Source: Thauera sp.
GTDB taxonomy: Bacteria; Pseudomonadota; Gammaproteobacteria; Burkholderiales; Rhodocyclaceae
Assembly (NCBI GenBank): GCA_017302295.1
Contig: JAFLDS010000005.1
Span: forward strand, 1-64,000
Length of the DNA: 64,000 nucleotides
Reading direction: 5' to 3'
Part shown: piece by piece, positions 40,432 through 48,475 of the stretch
Layout: the number at the start of each line of letters is the position of its first letter
How positions within the stretch are numbered: position 1 is the stretch's first letter
Position numbers and translations under genes: made by a program
Notes under the pieces: model-generated
Told to the model about the DNA's origin: nothing
The model's input: the letters and a program-made list of their open reading frames with translations, nothing else
Databases searched by the model: none

Positions 40432-40505
40432 GTTGCACCGCAGCAATGTCGCCACTATATCGCCTCAAAAAAAGAAGTCAACAACTTTTTGTGCAGCGCA
40501 CAAAA
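40432..40505 (-). promoter_or_regulatory. phasin promoter flanked by TGC-rich inverted repeats
   Basis: Minus-strand TTGACT (40476-40481), 16 bases, TATAGT (40454-40459) is a near-consensus sigma-70 promoter. Upstream of the -35 lies the perfect inverted repeat TTTTGTGC-AGC-GCACAAAA (40487-40505), and over the expected start point TTGC-N6-GCAA (about 40433-40446). Paired TGC-rich sites at phasin promoters are the kind bound by the repressor PhaR, which leaves when PHA appears. Assignment to PhaR is inference. The remaining interval to 40708 has no gene. Confidence 0.65.
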
Positions 40506-40708
40506 CTCCTCCTCCGGACACCGGCACCATCGCACGCCTTCGTTGCGAGCCGATGTCAGTCCCCTGCGTGAACGCACGTGCGCCCGGCAGGGAATCGGGG
40601 CCGCGCGATCGGCTTGCATGCGCGCACTACCCAACTAACATTGAAGCTGGCAAGGCTGCACGGCACGGCAGATCGGAACGTCCGAACGACGACACAGGGA
40701 GCGAAGAC

Positions 40709-43700
40709 ATGAACAAGGAAACCGGAACGACCACCGTCCGCATCCCGGGCCGCCTGCAGGCCGACGAGCCACTGTGGCTGATCAGCCAGATCGGCGCCGA
40801 CTCGGCGCTGGTATCGGAGCGGATGCCAGCGCGCTCGTTCCGCCTGAGCGGCGCCGCCAGCCGTGGCGCAAGCGACGAATGGACGACGGAGGGCATTCCC
40901 GACAACGCCCTGGTGGAAATCGAGTTCGAGAGCGGCCTGCGCTTCTGGACCGCAGGTGCCGATCTGCGCGAGCGCCTGCAGGCCGGCTCCGCGGAGCCCG
41001 CCCGAGGTGCCGCGGCAGCGGACAACGGCGCGTGGGATCTGCCCGTCAGCATCCCGCCCCTGGCCGCGAGCACTCGCGGCATGGTGGGCAAGCTGACGAT
41101 CAAGGCGCTGCGCTGGGTCGGGTTCGATCCGGTGAAAGCGAGCCTGGGCAAGCTCATCGAACTGGCCGAGACACGCTCGGTGCCGCGCGAGGGCCTGTTT
41201 CTGGTAGGGGACGACGGCATCCGGGGCGAGCCGCTCGGCGCGCCGATTCCCGACGGTGCCCGCGCCCTCATCCTGCTGCACGGCACCGCCTCCAGCACGC
41301 AGGGCAGCTTCGGCAAGCTGTGGCGGCGCCAGCCCAAGGAGTGGGCACGGCTGCGCGACTTCTACGGCCAGCACATCTACGCGCTCGATCACTGCACCCT
41401 CACCCGCAGCCCGATCGAGAATGCGCTCAACCTCGCCCGTCTGCTGCCACGCAAGGGCTCGGTACGCCTGCTGTCGCATTCACGTGGCGGCCTGGTCGGA
41501 GAGCTGCTCTGCCTCGATCCGGCCGAGGTCGACCGGGCGGGCGCCTCCGCGGTCCTCGACGCGGCGGCGCAGGACGCCACGGCCACCGCCGCGCGCGCAC
41601 GTCAGAAAGCGCAGTTCTTCGAGCTGCTGAACGAGCTCGAGTCGCGCCCGGAACTCGTCATCGACCGTTTCGTGCGCGTCGCCTGCCCGGTGCTCGGCAC
41701 CTCGCTTGCGGGTGGCAAGCTCGATCAGTGGTTCTCACTGCTCGTGCTCGCCGCCATCGCCGACGAGATGCGGCGCAGCAACAGCCGCGGCATGATCGCC
41801 AGCGGAGTCGCCAGCCTCGCCCGCGCCGGACTGGACACCCTGGCCGAACTCGCCGCCGCGGTGATCGGCAGCCGCAAGCAGCCCGACCAGCTGCCGGGCC
41901 TCGAGGCACAGATGCCGCACTCGCCGCTGGTGCGCATCCTGAATGGCAATCCGGGGCGCGGGGAGCTCTACATCGTCGCGGGAGACGCCGCACCGGCCGA
42001 GCAGGACTGGCTCGCCGAACTGCGCTTCGGCCTCATCGACCGCTATTTCGAGCACGACCATGACCTCGTCGTCGACACCCGCGCCATGCTCGAGGGCCCA
42101 GCACGGCCGACGCGCAAGCTGCTGTTCCGCAGCAGCCCGCTGGTCAACCACTTCAACTACTTCAGCAACGAGGACAGCGCCTCCGCCATCGCCGATGCGC
42201 TCACCGATGCACCGCAGGCCGACAAGCTTTTCCGCAGCTACGACGGCGAATGGCCCCTGCCCGCCGACTCCACCCGCGGCCTTTTCGCGCCGCGCGCGGT
42301 CGCCGACCCTCCGCTGCAGGGCGCGCTCGGCATCGTCGTGCTGGTACCGGGCTTGTGCGGCTCCGAGCTCAAGGTTGCGGGCCGCGAGATATGGGCGAGC
42401 GTCCTGGCGCTGGCCAGCGGGGGTTTCCGCAAGGCCCTGGGAATCGACAACACCGCCGTCGAGCCGGGCGAGCCCCTCGCCGGCAGCTACGTGTCGCTGG
42501 CCAACGCCCTGCGCCGCAGCGGCTATGTGGTGCGCATGCACGGCTACGACTGGCGCAAGTCGATCTTCGACTCGATCGAAGGCCTGGCCACAACCCTCGA
42601 TTCGGCACTGAAGGATGCCGTCCCCGGCAAGCTGCCGGTGCACGCCGTCGTGCACTCGATGGGAGGCGTACTGATCCGCGCCACCTTCAAGCAGGAGGCG
42701 GCCCTTTGGAAGCGCTGGCTCGAACACCCACAGGCGCGCGTGATCATGCTCGGCACCCCCAACCGGGGCTCGCATGCGGTCACCCTGCTGCTGACCCGCC
42801 GCGACGCCTTCTTCGGCAAGCTCGCGCTGCTCGACCTGCACAACTCCGAGACAGAGCTCTTGAAGACGGCGCAGCGCTTCCCCGGCGTGCTCGAGCTGCT
42901 GCCTAGCCCAGACAACAAGGGCGAGAACGGCGCCGAGATTCGCGTGGCCGAGACATGGCAAGGCTACGCGGACGCCGACGGTAGCCGCTGGTCCGCGCCG
43001 CCGGAAGTCGAACTGGCGAAGTCGGGCGAAGTCTGGCGCAAGCTGCTCACCGACGACCCGCTGCTCGGACACGAGCGGCTCATCTACATCGCCGGCACCG
43101 CAAAGGAAACGCCGCTGCGAGTCGAGACCGAAGCTGGCCGCTTCAGCTTGCGCAAGACACCCGAGGGCGACGGCCGCGTCACTTGGGCGAGCGGCATTCC
43201 AGGAGCCTGCCGCGAAGGCCGCAGGCTGTATTACATGAATGCGGCGCACGGCGACATGCCAGCCCACGAGCTCGCCCACCCGGCCCTGATCGAACTGCTG
43301 CTCAAGGGCTCGACCGATCACCCGGGGCTGTCGCGCAAGCCGGTACCGGTCCAGGCGCGCGGCGCCGTCGCCGAGCAGGGTGAGTACGCGCCGCTCGACA
43401 TGGCCGACGCCGGCCACTACCCGACCCGCTCCGACCTGCTCGCCGCCGCGACCGGCGCCACGCTGCAGCAGCCCCGGCGCGCCGCCGAGGCGGCGGACCG
43501 GGCCCGCGTGGGCGTGATCCACGGCGACCTGATCTTCCTCGACCGTCCGGTGATGGTCGGGCACACCCAGGGCGTCAACAGTCTCGCCCAGGCGGAGTAC
43601 GTCCTGAACCGTGCGCTCAACGGCCGCATGCAGCGCCGCCTCGACGCCGGCATCTATGCCGGCGCGCTCGGCACCTACGCGCTGTTCCCGCCGCAACCGG

Positions 43701-46327
43701 GCGAGGAATTCGCGGTCGGCGCCATCGTCATCGGCATCGGTCGCATCGGCGAGTTGTCCCCCGGCAGCCTGGCCGACGGTGTGACGCGCGCCCTCGTCGC
43801 CTACGCCATCTCGCAGGCCGAGGAGCGCGAGCGCACACGCGCCGCAGAGGGCGCCGACGACGGCGAACCGCTCGCGCTTCCGGTTTGCGCGCTGCTGATC
43901 GGCGCGTCGGTGGGCGAGATGAGCCTGCGCGATTCAGTCGCCGCCATCCTGCGCGGCCATCTTGGCGCACGCGCCCGGCTGATCGAGGCCGGCCTCGACA
44001 CCCGTGTCCGGCTCGGCGAACTCGATTTCGTCGAACTGCTCGAGGACAGGGCGATCCAGGCGCTGAAGGCCGCGCGCGACGCGGTGACCCTGGATGGCGA
44101 ACTGCGCGGCCGCTTCAATGTCGACGACGCCCTGTCCACGCGCGACGGCGGTCGGCGACGTGCCTACGCCGAACTCGAGGACGATGCCTGGACCCGCATC
44201 GCAATCAACGCCGTGCCAATCGCCGACGGCAGCGGCACTCAGCTCCTGTTCGACACCTTCAGCCCCCTCGCCCGCACCGAGCGCCTTTACAACGGCATTG
44301 CGCTCGACAGCATCGAGCAGTTCACCCGCCGGCTGATCGACACCGAGAACGACGACGAGGAAGTCGGCCGCACGCTGTTCGAACTGCTGCTGCCGCGCTG
44401 GCTGAAGGACCAGGCACCCGACCGCAGGCGCGCGCAGCTGGTGCTGGACAAGGCGGCCGCGGGCATCCCGTGGGAACTGCTGCGCGATCGGCAGGGCGAT
44501 CGCCACGACCGGGCCGACGCGCCGCTGTCGGTACGCAGCGGGCTCGTGCGCCAGCTTGTCACCGGCCGCTTCCGCCAGCAGGTGCGGCGGGCGGACGGCT
44601 ACCATGCCCTGGTCATCGGCGACCCCGACCTCGGCGAGATGCACCGCTACTATCCCTCGCTCGGCGGCGCGCAGACCGAGGCAAGCTGCGTGGCCGAAAC
44701 CCTTGCCAAAGGCGGTTACGATGACCCGTCCCTGCTGATCCGCAGCAATGCGGAACAGATCCAGATCGCCCTCTACAAGCAGGACTGGCGGGTGCTGCAT
44801 CTTTCGGGTCACGGCGTTTACGAGGAAACCCTGCCGAGCGGAAAGGCCAAAGCCACCGGGATGCTGATTGGCGACAACAGCCTGCTGACGACGGCGCACA
44901 TCGAGCAGATGCGAGCAGTGCCGGACTTCGTGTTCATCAATTGCTGTTCGCTCGGGCGGATCGAGGACGAAGGTCAGGCGCCGGCGGGCAGCCGGCCGGG
45001 AAATCCGATGCTGGCCGCCAACCTCGCGACGCAACTGATCGAGATGGGCGTGCGCGGCGTCATCGCCGCCGGCTGGCGGGTGCTGGACGATGCCGCCGAG
45101 CTGTTCGCGAAGAGCTTCTACGAGACCTTCCTCGACGGCCTGAGCTTCGGCGAGGCAGTGCTCAACGCACGAAAAGCCGTTTACGAACGCTTCCCGCGCA
45201 GCAACACCTGGGGCGCCTACCAGTGTTACGGCGACCCCGGCCTGGTGCTCAGCCGCCCGGGGCGCGCCGCCACGCAGGCGGCCCCGAAGCAATACGACTT
45301 CATCTCGCCGCGCGAGGTGCTCGCCGAACTCGAGTCGCTCACCCAGCAAAGCCGCTACCGCGGAGCTGATTCGCCGGCCGAGCGCAAGCGCCGGGAGGAA
45401 CCGCTCGACACGCTGGCCCGCCTGTGCGCGGGCCACGGCTGGCTGGCGCGTGGCGACATCCAGGAAGCGTTCGGCCGTTACTGGGGCGAATTCGGCAACC
45501 TCGACCGCGCCATCGATTGCTATCGCGCCGCGCAATCCGCACAGGACGGCAACGCCACGCTGAAAGGCGCCGAGCAACTGGTCAACATGCTCGCGCGCAA
45601 GGCGGATGCACTCCTGCGCACGCGCGTCGCCAGGACGGCTGACGCGACGGACGTCAAGGCGAATCGGACGCGCGCAGGCGAATTGCTGGACGAAGCCGAG
45701 GCGCTCATCCAGAAACTGCTCGCCATCGGCCCTACGGCCGAGCGCTACAGCCTGCTGGGCAGCGCGCTCAAGCGCCGCCTGCCGCTGATCGACGACGGCG
45801 CGCTGGACGCGGCGCTGCAAAAGGTTGCAGAGGCCTATCAGAACGCCGAGGCACTCGTCGGTGCAGGCCCCCAGCGGCTCTACTACCCGGCGCTCAACGT
45901 GCTGCACGTCACCCTGCTGCGCGAACTGCTCGGCACCCTGACGGATGCGGACCGCAAGGCGGCGCGCGACCGCATCGCGGCGGTACGCGACGAAGTCACC
46001 GGCGCCGGTTTCAAGCCCGTCTGCCTGTGGGACAGGATCGCACCCGTCGACCTCGATCTGATCGAGATCCTGCTGCACGCGGCCTGGAATGGCAGCCGCT
46101 CGGCGGCGACGAAGGCGGATTTCGACCGGGTTCAGGAAAGCTACCTGAAGGGGCTCGACCGCAGTTCGCGGCGCGAGCGCAGTTCGGTGCAGAGCGCGCA
46201 GCAGACGCTGCTCGAGTTCCTTGGCCGCCTGCCGACCCGGCAAAAAGGAGGGGAAGACAAACGTGTCGCTGAACTGAAGACACGCCTCAAGCAACTGTGC
46301 GACGCCCTGCGCGGTCAGCCGGAATGA
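40709..46327 (+). CDS. Giant protein: two alpha/beta-hydrolase domains + CHAT protease + helical repeat C terminus
   Basis: A 1872-residue protein starting at ATG 40709 after AGGGAG. Order: N-terminal beta-rich region (1-150); hydrolase 1 with LILLHGT oxyanion region and nucleophile Ser258 in SHSRGG; hydrolase 2, LCAT-like, with VPGLCGSEL and Ser650 in HSMGG; a linker with ATG-like beta segments (950-1250); a CHAT caspase-like protease with His1368 (SGHGVY) and Cys1413 (FINCCSLG), ending GAYQCYGDPGLVL; then TPR-like helices (1540-1872). No signal peptide. CHAT proteases often act in bacterial conflict and cell-death systems. Phasin neighbours raise the alternative of a lipid- or polyester-linked role. 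Function unknown. Confidence 0.85.
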   Translation: MNKETGTTTVRIPGRLQADEPLWLISQIGADSALVSERMPARSFRLSGAASRGASDEWTTEGIPDNALVEIEFESGLRFWTAGADLRERLQAGSAEPARGAAAADNGAWDLPVSIPPLAASTRGMVGKLTIKALRWVGFDPVKASLGKLIELAETRSVPREGLFLVGDDGIRGEPLGAPIPDGARALILLHGTASSTQGSFGKLWRRQPKEWARLRDFYGQHIYALDHCTLTRSPIENALNLARLLPRKGSVRLLSHSRGGLVGELLCLDPAEVDRAGASAVLDAAAQDATATAARARQKAQFFELLNELESRPELVIDRFVRVACPVLGTSLAGGKLDQWFSLLVLAAIADEMRRSNSRGMIASGVASLARAGLDTLAELAAAVIGSRKQPDQLPGLEAQMPHSPLVRILNGNPGRGELYIVAGDAAPAEQDWLAELRFGLIDRYFEHDHDLVVDTRAMLEGPARPTRKLLFRSSPLVNHFNYFSNEDSASAIADALTDAPQADKLFRSYDGEWPLPADSTRGLFAPRAVADPPLQGALGIVVLVPGLCGSELKVAGREIWASVLALASGGFRKALGIDNTAVEPGEPLAGSYVSLANALRRSGYVVRMHGYDWRKSIFDSIEGLATTLDSALKDAVPGKLPVHAVVHSMGGVLIRATFKQEAALWKRWLEHPQARVIMLGTPNRGSHAVTLLLTRRDAFFGKLALLDLHNSETELLKTAQRFPGVLELLPSPDNKGENGAEIRVAETWQGYADADGSRWSAPPEVELAKSGEVWRKLLTDDPLLGHERLIYIAGTAKETPLRVETEAGRFSLRKTPEGDGRVTWASGIPGACREGRRLYYMNAAHGDMPAHELAHPALIELLLKGSTDHPGLSRKPVPVQARGAVAEQGEYAPLDMADAGHYPTRSDLLAAATGATLQQPRRAAEAADRARVGVIHGDLIFLDRPVMVGHTQGVNSLAQAEYVLNRALNGRMQRRLDAGIYAGALGTYALFPPQPGEEFAVGAIVIGIGRIGELSPGSLADGVTRALVAYAISQAEERERTRAAEGADDGEPLALPVCALLIGASVGEMSLRDSVAAILRGHLGARARLIEAGLDTRVRLGELDFVELLEDRAIQALKAARDAVTLDGELRGRFNVDDALSTRDGGRRRAYAELEDDAWTRIAINAVPIADGSGTQLLFDTFSPLARTERLYNGIALDSIEQFTRRLIDTENDDEEVGRTLFELLLPRWLKDQAPDRRRAQLVLDKAAAGIPWELLRDRQGDRHDRADAPLSVRSGLVRQLVTGRFRQQVRRADGYHALVIGDPDLGEMHRYYPSLGGAQTEASCVAETLAKGGYDDPSLLIRSNAEQIQIALYKQDWRVLHLSGHGVYEETLPSGKAKATGMLIGDNSLLTTAHIEQMRAVPDFVFINCCSLGRIEDEGQAPAGSRPGNPMLAANLATQLIEMGVRGVIAAGWRVLDDAAELFAKSFYETFLDGLSFGEAVLNARKAVYERFPRSNTWGAYQCYGDPGLVLSRPGRAATQAAPKQYDFISPREVLAELESLTQQSRYRGADSPAERKRREEPLDTLARLCAGHGWLARGDIQEAFGRYWGEFGNLDRAIDCYRAAQSAQDGNATLKGAEQLVNMLARKADALLRTRVARTADATDVKANRTRAGELLDEAEALIQKLLAIGPTAERYSLLGSALKRRLPLIDDGALDAALQKVAEAYQNAEALVGAGPQRLYYPALNVLHVTLLRELLGTLTDADRKAARDRIAAVRDEVTGAGFKPVCLWDRIAPVDLDLIEILLHAAWNGSRSAATKADFDRVQESYLKGLDRSSRRERSSVQSAQQTLLEFLGRLPTRQKGGEDKRVAELKTRLKQLCDALRGQPE

Positions 46328-46338
46328 GGGCTGCGCAC

Positions 46339-46363
46339 CCGCCGCGTTCTGGCGACGCGGCGG
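46339..46363. terminator. hairpin between two convergent genes
   Basis: CCGCCGCGT/ACGCGGCGG, nine perfect base pairs with a seven-base loop, 12 bases after the CHAT-gene stop and before the converging 46411-46944 gene. No T tract; possibly a bidirectional terminator. Confidence 0.45.
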
Positions 46364-46410
46364 GCGCACGACCCGTGCGGGTCAGGCACGCTCGCGTCGA
46401 GCGGAGGTGA

Positions 46411-46944
46411 TCACTCGCCGCGTGCGTCGGGGTCGGACGGCGAGGACGAGGGTCGCGCGGCGGCAGCCTGGCGCAAGGACGCGGCGCGGCGCAGGAAAGT
46501 AGGCACCGGCTTGCCGCCCGCCCGTGTAGCCAAGCGGTTCAGATCCTCGACCGCCAGACGCAGCATGGCGACCGGAATGGGGGCGACGGAACGGTAACGC
46601 GCGCCGCCTTCCTCATCCACCAGTTCATCGGGCACGCCGACAGCGATGGACAGGTCGCCGAACATGGCGCACTGCTCGAGCAGGCCATCTCCGTCCACGA
46701 CCCGCAGCATCATCCGGCGCGGCAACGAGGTCGATTCCTCGCTGCCCTGCCGCAGCACCGCCCAGCCCGGCGGCAACTGCACCCAAACATGAGACGCGCC
46801 CTGCGCCAGCAGCCGGTCGAGCACCATCGCGGGGGTCCAGCCCTCGCCCATCTGCGCCGACATCCAGCCTGTGCTGGCCGCCAGCGTCATCACATCCGCC
46901 ACCTGCATCATCCATTCCCTCACATTCGTTTCATTCAGGCTCAT
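46411..46944 (-). CDS. Hypothetical protein, 177 aa, convergent to the CHAT gene
   Basis: I do not recognise this protein. ATG 46944 opens MSLNETNVREWMMQVADVM; an in-frame TTG at 47019 would add 25 residues. It appears globular: a helical N terminus, a beta-rich middle (ASHVWVQLPPGWAVLRQ) and a basic Ala/Pro/Ser-rich tail likely to be disordered. No signal peptide or membrane helix. It may be unrelated to the neighbouring CHAT protein, since it is convergent. Confidence 0.6.
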   Translation of the reverse strand: MSLNETNVREWMMQVADVMTLAASTGWMSAQMGEGWTPAMVLDRLLAQGASHVWVQLPPGWAVLRQGSEESTSLPRRMMLRVVDGDGLLEQCAMFGDLSIAVGVPDELVDEEGGARYRSVAPIPVAMLRLAVEDLNRLATRAGGKPVPTFLRRAASLRQAAAARPSSSPSDPDARGE

Positions 46945-47119
46945 CCGGTTGCTGACGAAGGCGACGAGCGCACGCCCCGCAACCGCATCTGCCCGAAGCT
47001 TAGCCGACGGGAACGGCAAACGACATGGATCCTTTGCCGACTGCCACCACGCTGCGACGCAACAACACGCTGAAAATACTTTGCTACAATTCGATTTCCG
47101 CGTGTCCGGGCAGACTCAC

Positions 47120-47659
47120 ATGGCGACAGAAATCGAACGCAAGTTCCTCGTCCGCGAAACGGCCTTCCTCGACGGGCGCAAGGGCGAACGCATCGTGCAG
47201 GGCTATGTCGCCAAGGAGCCGGGTGCCATGTCGACGCGCGTCCGCATCCGCGGCGAGCGCGCCTATCTCACACTGAAGGGTCCGCGCGAAGGGATTTCGC
47301 GCGACGAGTTCGAATACGCCATCCCGGTCGCCGATGCGCTGCAGTTGCTCGAGCAGTATTGCGGCAACCGCATCATCCAGAAGACACGCTACGTGGTGGA
47401 TTTCGCTGCGCAGGCCTTCGAGGTCGACGTGTTCGAAGGCCGCCACGCCGGCCTGGTCATCGCCGAGATCGAGCTGAAGAGCGAACACACGCCCATCCTC
47501 CTGCCGCACTGGATCGGCGATGAAGTCACCCACGACCGCCGCTACGGCAACTACATCCTCGCGCAGTTCGAAGGACCCCTTCGCCCGCCCGAAGCGACCT
47601 GGTTCGCGTCACCGCCCAGCGGCCACGCCACGAGCGCTGCGCTCGGCGTCGCGCACTGA
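47120..47659 (+). CDS. CYTH-domain protein (triphosphate tunnel metalloenzyme)
   Basis: A 179-residue protein. The N-terminal EIERKF (ExExK motif) and the alternating charged residues RVRIRGERAYLTLKG and EIELKSE are hallmarks of the eight-stranded triphosphate tunnel that binds metal and a triphosphate. Bacterial stand-alone members are inorganic tripolyphosphatases or related hydrolases. The protein has no CHAD domain. It starts at ATG 47120, and a GC-poor stretch with TACAAT just upstream may hold its promoter. Confidence 0.9.
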   Translation: MATEIERKFLVRETAFLDGRKGERIVQGYVAKEPGAMSTRVRIRGERAYLTLKGPREGISRDEFEYAIPVADALQLLEQYCGNRIIQKTRYVVDFAAQAFEVDVFEGRHAGLVIAEIELKSEHTPILLPHWIGDEVTHDRRYGNYILAQFEGPLRPPEATWFASPPSGHATSAALGVAH

Positions 47660-47683
47660 GCGCTCGCCTGCCAGGGCCGGCGT

Positions 47684-48196
47684 TCAACCGTGGGCTGAAT
47701 GCGGCGCCGCGACTTGCTTCACTGGCGCGCTCAGAACGTCGGCTTCGTCGCCCAGACGCTTGGCGACCAGCACGGCCGCATCGGCCAGGTTCTCGGTGGT
47801 GCTTTCGGCCGCATCGAGCGCCAGATCGAGCGCCGAGACGAAGATATCCATCTCCCTGGGCGCCCAGTGATGCGCCTCCTGCAAGCTGGCATGCACGCAG
47901 CGGTGTGACAGTGCCCACTGCGACTCTGCGACCTTCACCAAGTCGATCAGATAGCCGGAGACCAGATGCATCGAGTCGTTGTAGAGCTCGCGCGCACCGT
48001 CGACGCGACTGCTCGCTGCATCGATCGCCCCCGCCGGGGAGAATGCGCTCGCCACCGAATGGCCGGCGCCCCCCTGCACGGCACGCAGGGACATGCCATG
48101 AACCTGCTGCATCACCCCGAGGGTAAGCATGCCCAGGCTCCTGAGATTGGTGAGCGTTCCGCTCTGGTATCGGGAAATGATCTTGGGTGACAACAT
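47684..48196 (-). CDS. Second phasin-like protein
   Basis: A 170-residue protein with an excellent ribosome site (CAGGAGGACATC before ATG). After a short N terminus, two thirds of the sequence is predicted as amphipathic helix, with W/Y residues and an ESTTENLADAAVL segment similar to phasin C-terminal helices. Sequence similarity to the phasin at 39.8 kb is weak. It is convergent with the CYTH gene. It could alternatively be an unrelated helical stress protein. Confidence 0.5.
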   Translation of the reverse strand: MLSPKIISRYQSGTLTNLRSLGMLTLGVMQQVHGMSLRAVQGGAGHSVASAFSPAGAIDAASSRVDGARELYNDSMHLVSGYLIDLVKVAESQWALSHRCVHASLQEAHHWAPREMDIFVSALDLALDAAESTTENLADAAVLVAKRLGDEADVLSAPVKQVAAPHSAHG

Positions 48197-48475
48197 GATG
48201 TCCTCCTGCACTTAACTGCGGGGGGTTCGGCACAAGCGATGCAATGCCATCGCGCGCCAAGCCCTTGCGGTCTCGAAACATATTCTCTGCGCATCGCGCC
48301 AGGATTCGCGGCAATACTGCACACCGGGCTGAAACATCGGCGACGTTGCGCTCCCGCGGCCTCCGGCAGACGTTGGCGACTGCGGGACGGATCTGCCTCA
48401 TGGTGCTCCTTTCCCTTTGGACGCGACAGCCATGCGCGATTATGCTTTGCAGAAAAACCACACGAGACGAGCCCG

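Noticed and set aside
43934-46369. 811-codon minus-strand frame under the CHAT gene
   Set aside because: Antisense shadow of a gene with intact catalytic motifs; the product has no domain signature.
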